Below, one piece after another: positions 40,407 through 50,400 of a stretch of DNA of 64,000 nt (positions within the stretch are counted from its first letter, which is position 1; every line of letters starts with the position of its first letter). Source of the stretch: Telluria antibiotica (GTDB lineage: Bacteria; Pseudomonadota; Gammaproteobacteria; Burkholderiales; Burkholderiaceae_D); assembly GCF_011682055.1 (NCBI RefSeq), contig NZ_JAAQOM010000014.1, positions 62,001-126,000 on the forward strand, read 5' to 3'. The notes under the pieces are model-generated. The model was not told where the DNA came from. It searched no databases and saw only the letters and a list, made by a program, of their open reading frames with translations. Made by a program: the position numbers and the translations under genes.

Positions 40407-40841
40407 TCAGGCCGCGTCCTTTTCGCCGGCATCGTCGGCCAGTTGCTCGCCGGCGACGCCCGCCTCGCCCAGCAGGCGGCGGCATTCTTCTTCATGGACG
40501 GAAATTTCCGCCAGCGACATCTCGATATCGGCCCGCTGCTGTTCCAGCGTCTCGCGCTGGTGCGCCAGCACGCCCAGGAAGCGGTTGATCTGGGCGACCG
40601 TGTCTTTCGGCGTCTCGTACATGTCGATGATGCTTTTGATCTCCGACAAGGTGAGCCCCAGGCGCTTGCCGCGCAAAGTCAGTTTCAGGCGGGTGCGGTC
40701 GCGCGGCGTGTAGACGCGGTTGCGGCCGCCCTGGCCCTCGCGTTTCGGGCTGAGCAGCCCCTGGTCTTCGTAGAAGCGGATGGCGCGGGCGGTGATGTCG
40801 AATTCGCGTGCCAGTTCGGCGATGGTGTAGGTCGTGGCCAT
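40407..40841 (-). CDS. liuR: MerR-family regulator LiuR
   Basis: A 144-residue MerR-type regulator. The HTH covers YTIAELAREFDITARAIRFY, EDQGLLSPKREGQGGRNRVY (residues 5-44), and a long dimerisation coiled coil follows (MYETPKDTVAQINRFLGVLA onward). LTLRGKRLGLTLSEIKSII is typical of LiuR. It controls leucine and isovalerate degradation, here with liuA downstream and an MBL-fold gene divergent. LiuR-type boxes flank it on both sides (40368-40387 and 40896-40914), consistent with repression of liuA and autoregulation. Confidence 0.92.
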   Translation of the reverse strand: MATTYTIAELAREFDITARAIRFYEDQGLLSPKREGQGGRNRVYTPRDRTRLKLTLRGKRLGLTLSEIKSIIDMYETPKDTVAQINRFLGVLAHQRETLEQQRADIEMSLAEISVHEEECRRLLGEAGVAGEQLADDAGEKDAA

Positions 40842-40895
40842 GGTGTCCTGAAGTGGCGAAGTCTGGAATCGCTTAGAATCACAGCCTGCGCCTTC

Positions 40896-40914
40896 CGTTT
40901 ACGTTTACGTCAAA
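40896..40914. promoter_or_regulatory. Second LiuR-type box in the liuR/MBL divergent promoter
   Basis: CGTTTACGTTTACGTCAAA at 40896-40914 shares the ACGTTTACGTCA core with the liuA box. It lies 55 bp upstream of liuR and 56 bp upstream of the MBL-fold gene start, so it could regulate both. Confidence 0.65.
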
Positions 40915-40969
40915 GCGTTTGCGGCATTGTAACGCGCTACGCCCCGCATCGACACGAAAGTTGACCCGC

Positions 40970-42022
40970 ATGAATCCTCTCGAATCCCAGCTCGGCTATC
41001 CGTTCGGCGACCTCATCCCGCCATCCGGCACGGTGACGGAGGTCGCGCCCGGTCTGCACTGGCTGCGCATGCCGCTGCCGTTCGCGCTCGACCACATCAA
41101 CTTGTGGCTGCTGGACGATGCCGACGGCGCGCGGCGCGGCTGGTCCCTCGTCGATTGCGGCGCCGGCACGGACGCGACGCGCGCCGCCTGGGAGCAATTG
41201 TTCGTGGGCGCGATGGAGGGTGGGCCGCTGCTGCGCGTGTTTGCCACACATTGCCATCCCGACCACGTGGGCTTGTCCGGCTGGCTGTGCGACCGGTTCG
41301 GCGCGTCGTTCTGGACGAGCACGGGCGAGTTCGGCTTCGCGCGCATGATGGCCGCCGCGCTGCCGGGTGTCGACGGCCCGTCGGCGATCCCCCATTTCCA
41401 GCGCCACGGCCTCGTCGACGCCGGCATGCTCGAGCAGATGCGAAGTCGCAAGAATTACTACCCGTCGCTCGTGCCGGCCGTCCCGCCCGCGTACACCCGG
41501 TTGCAGGACGGCCAGCGCGTCGCCATCGGCGCGCGCACCTGGCGCGTGATCACCGGGTTCGGCCATTCGCCGGAACACGTGTCGCTGTACGACGAACAGC
41601 ACCGCATCCTGATCTCCGGCGACATGGTGCTGCCGCGCATTTCGACGAACGTGTCCGTGTTTGCCGTCGAACCAGAGGGCAATCCGCTGCAGTTGTACCT
41701 GGATTCGCTGGACAAATTCGCCGGGCTACCGGACGACACCCTCGTCCTGCCCGCACACGGGAAACCGTTCCACGGCCTGCACACGCGGATCGCCCAGTTG
41801 CGCGCCCATCACGCGGCGCGGCTGGACGAAGTGCTTGCCGTTTGTGTCGAGCCGAGGTCGGCCGTCGACATCGTTCCGCTGATGTTCAAGCGACAACTCG
41901 ACGCGCACCAGCTCAGTTTCGCGATCGGCGAGGCACTCGCCCACCTTCATTATCTTTGGTACAACGGTAGTCTTGCGCGTGTAACTGGCGACGACGGTAT
42001 CATGCGGTTTGAGTTGACGTAA
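40970..42022 (+). CDS. MBL-fold metallo-hydrolase, probable LiuR regulon member
   Basis: A 350-residue metallo-beta-lactamase fold hydrolase. Metal ligands are in FATHCHPDHVGLSG (His94, His96, Asp98, His99), with a further His in FGHSPEHVSLYDE, Asp in ISGDMVLP and a final His in LVLPAHGKPFHG. A C-terminal winged-helix-like tail (about residues 270-350) is the pattern of LACTB2-like proteins. It may hydrolyse an acyl-CoA or other thioester. The ATG at 40970 is chosen over an upstream one at 40919, which lies in the operator region. It is divergent from liuR across a LiuR-like box, so induction with leucine catabolism is likely. Confidence 0.9.
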   Translation: MNPLESQLGYPFGDLIPPSGTVTEVAPGLHWLRMPLPFALDHINLWLLDDADGARRGWSLVDCGAGTDATRAAWEQLFVGAMEGGPLLRVFATHCHPDHVGLSGWLCDRFGASFWTSTGEFGFARMMAAALPGVDGPSAIPHFQRHGLVDAGMLEQMRSRKNYYPSLVPAVPPAYTRLQDGQRVAIGARTWRVITGFGHSPEHVSLYDEQHRILISGDMVLPRISTNVSVFAVEPEGNPLQLYLDSLDKFAGLPDDTLVLPAHGKPFHGLHTRIAQLRAHHAARLDEVLAVCVEPRSAVDIVPLMFKRQLDAHQLSFAIGEALAHLHYLWYNGSLARVTGDDGIMRFELT

Positions 42023-42324
42023 AACAACATAGTTACGCATCGTGCACGTCGCAGAAATCGCGACACGCTAGCTGCTGTTCGCGCAATTTTGTTGACTATT
42101 GGCATCATTTTCGATGCCTGGAGGAATGTTTGTTACCTTTCTTCATAGGAATTGTGTGGGCAAACGTTTTCTTTTTCCTGTAGGATATTTTTCACACATG
42201 GATCATGGTGCGCGGAAATCATTGGAATTGCTGGACAGCACTGTGAGAATTGGTCAATACTCACTTATTTGTTACCGATAGCCTCTCCTGCCGTCACAGA
42301 CGGTTTGGTCAACGGAGCGACCTA
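42023..42324. other. Low-GC intergenic region, no gene recognised
   Basis: The 302 bp between the MBL-fold gene and the HTH gene are clearly lower in GC than the surroundings, with T-rich runs (TTTTCTTTTTCC near 42168). Short frames are present, but none has a good SD, family resemblance or matching codon use. The region probably holds the promoter and a 5' untranslated region of the HTH gene. Confidence 0.5.
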
Positions 42325-42771
42325 ATGACGGCTTTGCATGAACCCTTAGTGCCACCCATGAATTCGACAAACGAACGGGAGAGCTTCAGCGAGCGCCTGC
42401 AGCAAGCCCTGAAGAACGCCCATTATTCACCGGACAGCCCGACCCGCCTCGCACGCGAATTTAACATTCGCTTCGAAGGCCGTCCCATCACCGTCCATGC
42501 GGCGCGCAAATGGCTGGTCGGAGAAGCGATTCCGACGCAGGAAAAACTGCGCATGATCGCGCAATGGCTGGGCGTACCAGCCGACTGGTTGCGCTTCGGC
42601 GGTTCGGAAAATGCCGCCGGCAATGGCGACAGTGTCGACGGCAGCACCCGCTTCGAATCGGCCGACGTCAAGCTGATCGCCGATCTGCAGCGCCTGGACG
42701 AGCACCACAAGCAACTGGCCCGCGAATTCATCCGCATGCTCGTGCGCATGAATCACCAGCAGCAGAAATAA
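42325..42771 (+). CDS. HTH DNA-binding transcriptional regulator (unassigned)
   Basis: A 148-residue cytoplasmic protein. Residues about 15-85 carry a lambda-repressor-like HTH in which the recognition part reads ITVHAARKWLVGEAIPTQEK, followed by LRMIAQWLGVPADWLRFGG. The remainder is a polar linker and a helix (ADVKLIADLQRLDEHHKQLA). It resembles small regulators frequent in Oxalobacteraceae; no target is known. ATG 42325 has a GGAG SD at 42314-42317, while ATG 42358 (MNSTNERES) is a possible later start. It has no same-strand partner. Confidence 0.8.
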   Translation: MTALHEPLVPPMNSTNERESFSERLQQALKNAHYSPDSPTRLAREFNIRFEGRPITVHAARKWLVGEAIPTQEKLRMIAQWLGVPADWLRFGGSENAAGNGDSVDGSTRFESADVKLIADLQRLDEHHKQLAREFIRMLVRMNHQQQK

Positions 42772-43000
42772 GCGTTTTTTCAGCCTTCCGTACCGGCCGC
42801 CTCCCCTGGCGGCCGCGTCCCCTGCGCCCTGTGCGGCGCATATCCACCTTCCATACTGCAATTTTTTTTGCGACGGGCCGCACAAAAGGCCGAGTCTCGC
42901 GCATAATCGGTAACGCTAACGGAACGCCGACAACGGTCGAGTTCGCGTTCCTGCCTGGCGCTCCGCCAGTGTTATCGGTCAATAAGGATGCAGTGCCCTC

Positions 43001-43174
43001 ATGATTAATAACTACAGCAACACCGCGCAGTTGAAGGATCTCATGACCACACCGCCGATGACGGCGGCCCAGCACGCAGAAATCATGCGCAAGCGTAACG
43101 AGCAGCGCAGAAAAATCGAAGACGCAAGAGAACAGAGACAGGCCGAGAAGGACCTGTTCGGCGATCGCAGCTAG
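43001..43174 (+). CDS. Small hypothetical protein, 57 residues, charged helix
   Basis: A short frame from ATG 43001 to TAG 43172-43174 encodes MINNYSNTAQLKDLMTTPPM, then a highly charged helix with AEIMRKRNEQRRKIEDAREQ and a final RQAEKDLFGDRS. Codon use is like the neighbours, and AAGGA (42984-42988) could serve as a distant SD. It overlaps the end of the convergent ubiX by 4 bp. The helical, Arg/Glu-rich composition suggests a small nucleic-acid or protein-binding peptide, but no family is recognised. Confidence 0.5.
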   Translation: MINNYSNTAQLKDLMTTPPMTAAQHAEIMRKRNEQRRKIEDAREQRQAEKDLFGDRS

Positions 43175-43782
43175 ACGCTGACGTCGTCTTTCGGCACATC
43201 GTTCCTCATGCCGCCCCAGCGCGGTGCGAGGTCATTCGCCACACCCAGCAGATCCATGACGCGCGCGACCGTATGGTCGACCATCTCGGCGATCGTGGCG
43301 GGGCGGTTGTAAAAGCTCGGCAGCGGCGGGAACACGATGCCCCCCATTTCGGTCACGGCCGTCATATTGCGCAGGTGCGCCAGGTTGAACGGCGTCTCGC
43401 GCACCATCAGGACGAGGCGACGGCGTTCCTTCAGCATGACGTCGGCGGCGCGCGCGATCAGGTTGTCCGACAAGCCATGCGCGACGGCGGCCAGGGTCTT
43501 CATCGAACAGGGGGCAATCACCATGCCGTCCGTCGGGAACGAGCCGCTGGCGATCGACGCGCCGATCTCGCGGTTGCGATGCACCACATGGGCGAGCGCT
43601 TCCACGTCGCGCCGTTGCAGGCCGACTTCCTGGTGCAGGGTGAGGGTGGCGGCGTCGGAAATGACGAGGTGCGTCTCGACGCCCGGGGTGGCGGACAGCC
43701 GTGTCAGCAGCTGCACGCCATAGATCGCGCCGGTCGCGCCCGTGATGGCGACGACGATCCGGCGCGGGCCGGCATCAGCCAT
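43171..43782 (-). CDS. ubiX: Flavin prenyltransferase UbiX
   Basis: A 203-residue enzyme that makes prenylated FMN for the UbiD decarboxylase in ubiquinone synthesis. The N-terminal flavin site is RIVVAITGATGAIYGVQLL. FPTDGMVIAPCSMKTLAAVA and NLIARAADVMLKERRRLVLM contain the conserved FMN/dimethylallyl-binding residues, followed by ETPFNLAHLRNMTAVTEMGG. Its ATG overlaps the grxD stop by 8 bp, so the two are cotranscribed. No ubiD lies in the window. Confidence 0.95.
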   Translation of the reverse strand: MADAGPRRIVVAITGATGAIYGVQLLTRLSATPGVETHLVISDAATLTLHQEVGLQRRDVEALAHVVHRNREIGASIASGSFPTDGMVIAPCSMKTLAAVAHGLSDNLIARAADVMLKERRRLVLMVRETPFNLAHLRNMTAVTEMGGIVFPPLPSFYNRPATIAEMVDHTVARVMDLLGVANDLAPRWGGMRNDVPKDDVSV

Positions 43783-44092
43783 TCTTCTTGAGCAGGGCTT
43801 GCAGTTCGCCGGACTCGTACATTTCCGTCATGATGTCGGAACCGCCGACGAATTCGCCGTTCACGTACAGCTGCGGGATGGTCGGCCAGTTCGAGTATTC
43901 CTTGATGCCTTGGCGGACATCCGCATCTTCCAGCACGTTCACGGTGGCGATGTTATCGACGCCGCATGCCTTCAGGATTTGGATCGCGCGGCCGGAAAAA
44001 CCGCATTGCGGGAACTGGGCCGTGCCCTTCATGAACAGCACGACGGGCGTGTTGGTCACGGTCTCTTTGATCCAGGTTTGTACGTCGCTCAT
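43775..44092 (-). CDS. grxD: Monothiol glutaredoxin, CGFS type (Grx4)
   Basis: A 105-residue thioredoxin-fold protein with the single-cysteine active site QCGFSGRAIQIL (Cys30). YSNWPTIPQLYVNGEFVGGS is the glutathione-binding part. Grx4 proteins bind a [2Fe-2S] cluster between two subunits and pass it to other proteins. ATG 44092 gives the standard start MSDVQTWIKE. It overlaps ubiX by 8 bp. Confidence 0.96.
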   Translation of the reverse strand: MSDVQTWIKETVTNTPVVLFMKGTAQFPQCGFSGRAIQILKACGVDNIATVNVLEDADVRQGIKEYSNWPTIPQLYVNGEFVGGSDIMTEMYESGELQALLKKNG

Positions 44093-44133
44093 TTGGTTCT
44101 GCCTTTGGTGAGAATGGGATAGATAACGGCATT

Positions 44134-44604
44134 TTATAAGAAAACCGGAGCGCGAGTATCGGGCCGTTTGCCGAGGCAGACGGCTTCCGGCCTGCCGACA
44201 TACTTGCCGAAGTTGTCGATGACGCGATACCCGTGCTTCTCGTAAAACGCCACCGCACGCGCATTCACGCGTCGCGTTTCGAGCCAGACGTCGCGGTAGC
44301 CGAACGCCAGCGCCTGCCGTTCCAGGGCGGCCAGCAGCGCCGCGCCGGCGCCGCTGCCCGGCCGCGCATACATCCGTTTCAGCTCGGCCACGTCGTCCGT
44401 CAACGAGCGCAGCGCACCGCAACCGGCGAGGCTGCCGTCGGCGGCGCGTGCGACGAGGAAGCAGGCGCGCGGACCGCGCACGTCGGCCGCGTCGAACGAG
44501 GCCGAGCCGTCGCTGCCCGTGACGCGCGCCAGTGCCGCGCCGAGTTCGGCCAGCAGCACCTTGGCGTCAAGCGAGTCCGGGTCCGCCGGCGCGATCGCGA
44601 ACAT
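44134..44604 (-). CDS. GNAT-family N-acetyltransferase
   Basis: A 156-residue GNAT acetyltransferase. ELKRMYARPGSGAGAALLAA is the acetyl-CoA loop, in which the RxxGxG/A consensus is only partly kept (RPGSGAGAA). DVWLETRRVNARAVAFYEKH and GYRVIDNFGKY are the final strands. The substrate is unknown. It lies 8 bp downstream of the tex stop, on the same strand, probably as a read-through partner. Only 41 bp separates it from grxD. Confidence 0.88.
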   Translation of the reverse strand: MFAIAPADPDSLDAKVLLAELGAALARVTGSDGSASFDAADVRGPRACFLVARAADGSLAGCGALRSLTDDVAELKRMYARPGSGAGAALLAALERQALAFGYRDVWLETRRVNARAVAFYEKHGYRVIDNFGKYVGRPEAVCLGKRPDTRAPVFL

Positions 44605-44611
44605 GCGCGGA

Positions 44612-46978
44612 TCAGCGCTTCAACTTCGCGAACGCCGCCGCCATCGCACCGCCGGCCGCCGGCGCCGCCGCACGTTCCTGTTTCTGATGCTTATTTTGGT
44701 GATCCGCCATGCGCTTGCGGTCATCGCGATCCGCGCGCTGGTTCGGCTGCGACCCAGGCGCAGGCGCGCTGTCCGACAAACGCATCGTCAGCGCGATGCG
44801 CTTGCGTTTCACGTCCACTTCCAGCACCTTCACCTTCACGACCTGGCCCGCCTTGACCACCGTGTGCGGGTCCTTCACGAACGTGTTCGACAGCGCCGAG
44901 ATGTGCACGAGGCCATCCTGGTGCACGCCGATGTCGACGAACGCACCGAACGCGGCGACGTTCGTGACGACGCCTTCCAGGATCATGTCCGGCCGCAGGT
45001 CCGCAATCTCCTCGACGCCTTCCTTGAACGTGGCCGTCGTGAATTCCGGACGCGGGTCGCGGCCCGGCTTTTCCAGTTCCTTCAGGATGTCGGTCACGGT
45101 CGGCACGCCGAATTTATCGTCCGCATACTTGGCCGGATTCAGGCGTTTCACGAGCGTGCTGTCGCCGATCACCGACTTGATATCTTTCTGGATGTCGGCC
45201 AGGATTTTTTCGACGACCGGATACGATTCCGGGTGCACGGCCGACGCGTCGAGCGGATTGTCGCCGTTCACGATGCGCAAGAAGCCCGCCGCCAGTTCGA
45301 ACGTTTTATCTCCCAGGCGCGGCACCTTCTTCAACGCGGCACGCGAGGCGAACGCGCCTTGCTGGTCACGGTAGTTGACGATGCTTTGCGCGACGCTGGA
45401 CGACAAGCCCGACACGCGCGCGAGCAGCGGCGCCGACGCCGTGTTGACGTCCACGCCGACCGCGTTCACGCAATCCTCGACGACGGCGTCGAGCTGGCGC
45501 GCGAGCTGCGTCTGCGACACGTCGTGCTGGTACTGGCCCACGCCGATCGACTTCGGATCGATTTTCACCAGTTCCGCCAGCGGGTCCTGCAGGCGGCGCG
45601 CGATGGAGACGGCGCCGCGCAGCGACACGTCCAGCTCCGGCAGTTCGCGCGACGCGAATTCCGATGCCGAGTACACGGACGCGCCGGCTTCCGACACGAC
45701 GATCTTCGTCAGCTTCAGTTCCGGATGCTGCTTGATGAGGTCTTGCGCGAGTTTATCGGTCTCGCGCGACGCGGTGCCGTTGCCGATCGAGATCAAGGAC
45801 ACGTTGTGCTTCGCGGCGAGTTTGGCGAGCGTGTGCAGCGAACCGTCCCAGTCGTTGCGGGGCGCGTGCGGGTAGATGGTCGACGTGTCGACCACTTTGC
45901 CGGTCGCGTCGACGACGGCCACTTTCACGCCCGTGCGCAGGCCGGGGTCGAGGCCCATCGTCGCGCGCGGGCCCGCGGGCGCGGCGAGCAGCAGGTCCTT
46001 CAGGTTGCGTGCGAACACGTGGATCGCATCGCCCTCGGCCTTTTCGCGCAACGCGCCCATCAGCTCCGTTTCGATGTACATGAAGCTCTTCACGCGCCAG
46101 GTCCAGCGCGCCGTGTCGAGCAGCCATTTGTCGGCGGGGCGGCCGGCGCCCTTGATGCCGAAGCGCGCGGCGATGCGGCTTTCGCACGGGTTGTGCGGCG
46201 CGTCCCACTTCGGCTTTTCCGGCTCGGAGTCGAGGCGCAACGTGACGTCCAGGATACCCTCGCGGCGGCCGCGCATCAGCGCCAGCGCGCGGTGCGACGG
46301 GATGGTGCCGAGCGTCTCGGAATAATCGAAGTAGTCGGCGAACTTCTCGCCTTCTTCCTGCTTGCCGTCGACGACCTTCGATTCGACGACGCCGTGCTCC
46401 TGCACGTATTCGCGCAGCGCTTGCAGCAGTTCCGCGTCTTCCGCGAAGCGCTCCATCAGGATCTGGCGCGCGCCGTCCAGCGCGGCCTTCGTGTCGGCCA
46501 CGCCGGGGTTCGCGACGCCATCTGCGTTCGTGAACGCGTCGCGCAGGTATTTCGCGGCCTCGGCTTCCGGATCACGCGCGGGGTCGTCGAGCAGGTCTTC
46601 GGCCAGCGGTTTCAAGCCGGCCTCGATTGCGATCTGGGCCTTCGTGCGGCGCTTCTGCTTGTACGGCAGGTACAGGTCTTCCAGCCGGGTCTTGTCTTCC
46701 GCGAGCGAGATCGCCTGCAGCAGTTCCGGCGTCATCTTGTTCTGTTCCGTGATCGAGGCGATGACGGCGGCGCGGCGGTCTTCCAGTTCGCGCAGGTAGC
46801 GCAGGCGCTCTTCCAGGAGGCGCAGCTGGATGTCGTCGAGGCCACCCGTCGCTTCCTTGCGGTAGCGGGCGATGAAGGGGACGGTCGCGCCTTCGTCGAG
46901 CAGGGCGATGGCGGCGGCCACCTGTGCCGGTTTGGCGGACAGTTCTTGGGCGAGGCGTTGTTCGATCGAAGGCAGCAT
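44612..46978 (-). CDS. tex: Tex-family S1 RNA-binding protein
   Basis: A 788-residue cytoplasmic transcription/translation accessory factor. Domain order is the usual one: N-terminal helical part (ATVPFIARYRKEATGGLDDI), YqgF-like nuclease fold (MGLDPGLRTGVKVAVVDATG), helix-hairpin-helix (VGVDVNTASAPLLARVSGLS), and an S1 domain (MILEGVVTNVAAFGAFVDIG, HQDGLVHISALS). A Lys/Arg/Gln-rich tail follows. ATG 46978 gives the standard N-terminus MLPSIEQRLAQELSA. It is followed by the GNAT gene. Confidence 0.96.
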   Translation of the reverse strand: MLPSIEQRLAQELSAKPAQVAAAIALLDEGATVPFIARYRKEATGGLDDIQLRLLEERLRYLRELEDRRAAVIASITEQNKMTPELLQAISLAEDKTRLEDLYLPYKQKRRTKAQIAIEAGLKPLAEDLLDDPARDPEAEAAKYLRDAFTNADGVANPGVADTKAALDGARQILMERFAEDAELLQALREYVQEHGVVESKVVDGKQEEGEKFADYFDYSETLGTIPSHRALALMRGRREGILDVTLRLDSEPEKPKWDAPHNPCESRIAARFGIKGAGRPADKWLLDTARWTWRVKSFMYIETELMGALREKAEGDAIHVFARNLKDLLLAAPAGPRATMGLDPGLRTGVKVAVVDATGKVVDTSTIYPHAPRNDWDGSLHTLAKLAAKHNVSLISIGNGTASRETDKLAQDLIKQHPELKLTKIVVSEAGASVYSASEFASRELPELDVSLRGAVSIARRLQDPLAELVKIDPKSIGVGQYQHDVSQTQLARQLDAVVEDCVNAVGVDVNTASAPLLARVSGLSSSVAQSIVNYRDQQGAFASRAALKKVPRLGDKTFELAAGFLRIVNGDNPLDASAVHPESYPVVEKILADIQKDIKSVIGDSTLVKRLNPAKYADDKFGVPTVTDILKELEKPGRDPRPEFTTATFKEGVEEIADLRPDMILEGVVTNVAAFGAFVDIGVHQDGLVHISALSNTFVKDPHTVVKAGQVVKVKVLEVDVKRKRIALTMRLSDSAPAPGSQPNQRADRDDRKRMADHQNKHQKQERAAAPAAGGAMAAAFAKLKR

Positions 46979-47447
46979 GGGTTGGTTGCGAGTGTTCGGT
47001 GAATCGAACGGGCAATGATACGCAATCGCGCGCGATGCGCCAGTCTTGACAGGGCGCGCCATCTCGTGCGCGCCCGCTGCGGGCCAGCCCGAAACGTCCC
47101 GCGTGCGCTACCTCTGTCGATGTGGAGTAGGCGCGGCTCGCCGGATGCCGTAACATGTCGGGTTCGGCGGCGCATCCACGCCTTCGCACGATGGTCAGCG
47201 ACATGTGGCGCGTGACCAACGCGCGCGGTCGCGCCGCTCGGCAGGCACTTGCGTCCTGACGCTGGATACCGAATAAAACGCAAAAATGCTTGATGGGGGG
47301 CTGGCAAAGCAGCCCGGCAAAGTGTAACTTCTACTCCTTTCGGCTCGTAAAGTTTTAGCTGCAACGTGCGATTCCTAACAAAACAGGACAGGACGCATGG
47401 CGGATAATGGATATTGTTGTTTTTTCAAATACAGACTCGTGAGACCC
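46979..47447. other. Divergent tex/SNF2 intergenic region
   Basis: About 470 bp with no supported gene. The middle (about 47100-47190) contains GTAGGCGCGGCTCGCCGGAT and a matching inverted GGCGGCGCATCCACGCC, which resembles an interspersed palindromic repeat, but I could not define its ends. The last 100 bp before the SNF2 gene are AT-richer (for example GTAAAGTTTTAGCTGC) and probably hold its promoter. The true SNF2 start may be 47397, inside this range. Confidence 0.45.
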
Positions 47448-50400
47448 ATGCACACAGTTGATTTCCCACGCGACGACACCAGCGACGCACCGCCCACTCG
47501 AGCGCCCGCGCGCTCTCCGGCCCTGCCCGCACCGGTGTTGAGCTGGCTGCAAAGGGTCGAGGCGGCAGCGCATCCCCAACCGAAGCTGACCGCGGAAGTC
47601 GCTGATCCCAAGGCAGTCCAGTACAAATTCGTTTATGTCATGGCTCCGACCAGCGGCGGCCGCCATGTCGCGATCTGCCTGTGCAAGGCGCGCCTGCGCC
47701 CGAACGGCGACGTGGCCGCGGCCAGCCCGGTGAGCGAGGTGTTCTCGCTGCTGTCGGCGCCGCCCGCCTATCTCGAAGGCGACGACGAAGACCTCGTGCG
47801 CTTCTTCATCGCCATGCGCAGCGGCTCCAACCAGAGCACGAGCGCGACGGAGCCCAAGGGCAAGGTTGGCGCCATCCTGCTGCAGCAATTGCTTGACCAG
47901 GGAAAACTGCTGTGGGCGAACTCGTGGTCCGACATGACCAACGGCTTGCTGTATCCGCTGCAGGCCGGGCCCGTGCGCAAGGCCAATCTCACGTGGCGCG
48001 ACGAAGGCCGCGCGGCCAAGCTCGGATGGTCGGTGGAGCCCGCGAAAGGCGCCACGCATGCCGGCGCCGACCTCGTCGACTACATGCTGCCAACCGATCC
48101 CCCGTGGTATATCGACAACCTGTCGTGCGGCCCGCTGGACTTGAACCGCGGCGGCATCGACATCTCGCTGGCCGACTTGCAGGCGCTCGTATCGCAGGCG
48201 CCGCCGCTCGCGGGCACCGACAAGAAACGCGTGTCGCAACTGCTGCTGGCGCACGGCCTGCAACAACTGATGCCGCTGCCGCAGCCCCTGACGCAGCGCC
48301 TGCGCACCGACGTGAAACCGCAGCCGCACCTGCTGCTCGACGCGATCCCGCAGGCCGAGGGCAATGGCCAGCGCTGGCAGGATTTCGCCGTGCTGTCGTT
48401 CGACTACGACGGCCAGCGCATCTCGTTCGACCCCGCGCAGCGCGTCGTGCGCCAGATCGGCGACGTCACCGAGATCATCCAGCGCGACGACGCGCAGGAA
48501 GCGGCCGCGCTGGAAACGCTGCAGAAGCTGGGCTTCCGCAAGCCCGCGACGGCGCCGTTGTCCACGCTGTCCGGCGCGCAGCTGCTCGATGGCCAGGCGC
48601 ACTGGCTGCGCTTCGCCGAGAGCGACCTCGACGCGCTGTCCGACCTCGGCTGGCACGTGCAGAAGTCGCCGAAGTACCGCTACGACGTCGTGCCCGTCGA
48701 AGACTGGTACGCCGACATCGACGAGCCGCCCGAAGCCGGCAACGCATGGTTCGAGCTGGAACTGGGCATCGTCGTCAACCGCAAGCGCGTGCCGTTGCTG
48801 CCCGTGCTCGTGCAATTGATCCGCACGGCCCCGCTGGACTTCAACCCGGACGTGCTGGCCGCGCATGCGGAGGCCGACCAGATGCTGGCCACGCTGCCCG
48901 ATGGCGTGCGCGTGGCGCTGCCGTGGGGCCGCGTCAAGCCGATCCTGTCCACGTTGGGCGAGCTGTATTTCAACGACAAGATCAAGAACAAGGTCCGGCT
49001 GTCCACGCTGGATGCGGCGCGCCTGGAAGAACTGGCGAAAGGTACCGAGCTCAATTGGACGGGCGGCGAGCGCCTGCGTGAAACGGGGCGCAAGCTGTCG
49101 CAGTTCGGCAAAGTCAGGAAGGTCGATCCGCCGAAGGGCCTGCAAGCCACGTTGCGCGACTACCAGCTCGACGGTCTCGCGTGGATGCAGTTCCTGCGCG
49201 AATACGACTTCGGCGGCATCCTCGCCGACGATATGGGTCTTGGTAAAACCGTGCAGACGATCGCGCACATCCTGACGGAAAAGGAAGCGGGCCGCCTCAC
49301 GAATCCGGCGCTGGTCATCGCGCCGACGAGCCTCATGACGAACTGGATGGAGGAAGCCGCGCGCTTCGCGCCGGACCTGAAGGTGCTCCTGTTGCAGGGC
49401 AAGGAGCGCATGGACCTGTTCGACCAGATCGATGGCGCCGACATCGTGCTGACGACGTATGCACTGCTGCCGCGCGACGAGGAAAAGCTGCGCGAGCACC
49501 AGTACCACCTCGTGATCCTGGACGAATCGCACTACATCAAGAACACGCGCTCGAAGGCGGCGCAGACGGCCGGCTCGCTGAACGCGCGCCATCGCCTGTG
49601 CCTGTCCGGCACGCCGCTGGAAAACCACCTGGGCGAGCTGTGGTCGCAATTCCACTTCCTGCTGCCGGGCCTGCTCGGTGACGAGAAGACGTTCAACACG
49701 CAGTTCCGCCACCCGATCGAGCGCCAGGACGACCCCGTGCGCCGCATGCTGCTGAACCGCCGCATCAAGCCGTTCCTGCTGCGCCGGACGAAGGACCACG
49801 TGGCGAAGGAATTGCCGGAAAAGACGGAGATGATCCGCCGCATCGAGATCAGCGGGCCGCAGCGCGACCTGTACGAGACGGTGCGCCTGGCGATGGACAA
49901 GAAGGTGCGCGAGGAGATCGACCGCAAGGGCGTCGCGCGCAGCCAGATCGTCATCCTGGAAGCGCTGTTGAAGCTGCGCCAGGTCTGCTGCGACCCGCGC
50001 CTCGTGAAAGCGATGCCGGGCAAGAAGAACACGGCGGCCGTGTCCGCGAAGCTCGTCGACCTGATGCAGATGGTCGACGACCTGCTGGGCGAGGGCCGCA
50101 AGATCCTCGTGTTCTCGCAGTTCACGAGCATGCTTGCCCTGATCGAGGAAGAACTCGACGCGCGCAACATCCCGTACGCGCTCCTGACGGGCGAGACGCG
50201 CGACCGTTCCGCGCAGGTCGCCGCGTTCCAGCAGGGCGCCGTGCCGATCTTCCTGATCAGCCTGAAAGCCGGCGGCGTCGGCCTGAACCTGACGGCGGCC
50301 GACACCGTGATCCACTACGACCCGTGGTGGAACCCGGCGGCCGAGAACCAGGCCACGGACCGCGCCTGGCGCATCGGGCAGGACAAGCCCGTGTTCGTGT

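Noticed and set aside
42097..42281. A 60-residue frame in the low-GC gap before the HTH gene
   Set aside because: No SD of quality, no family resemblance, atypical codon use; probably part of an untranslated region.
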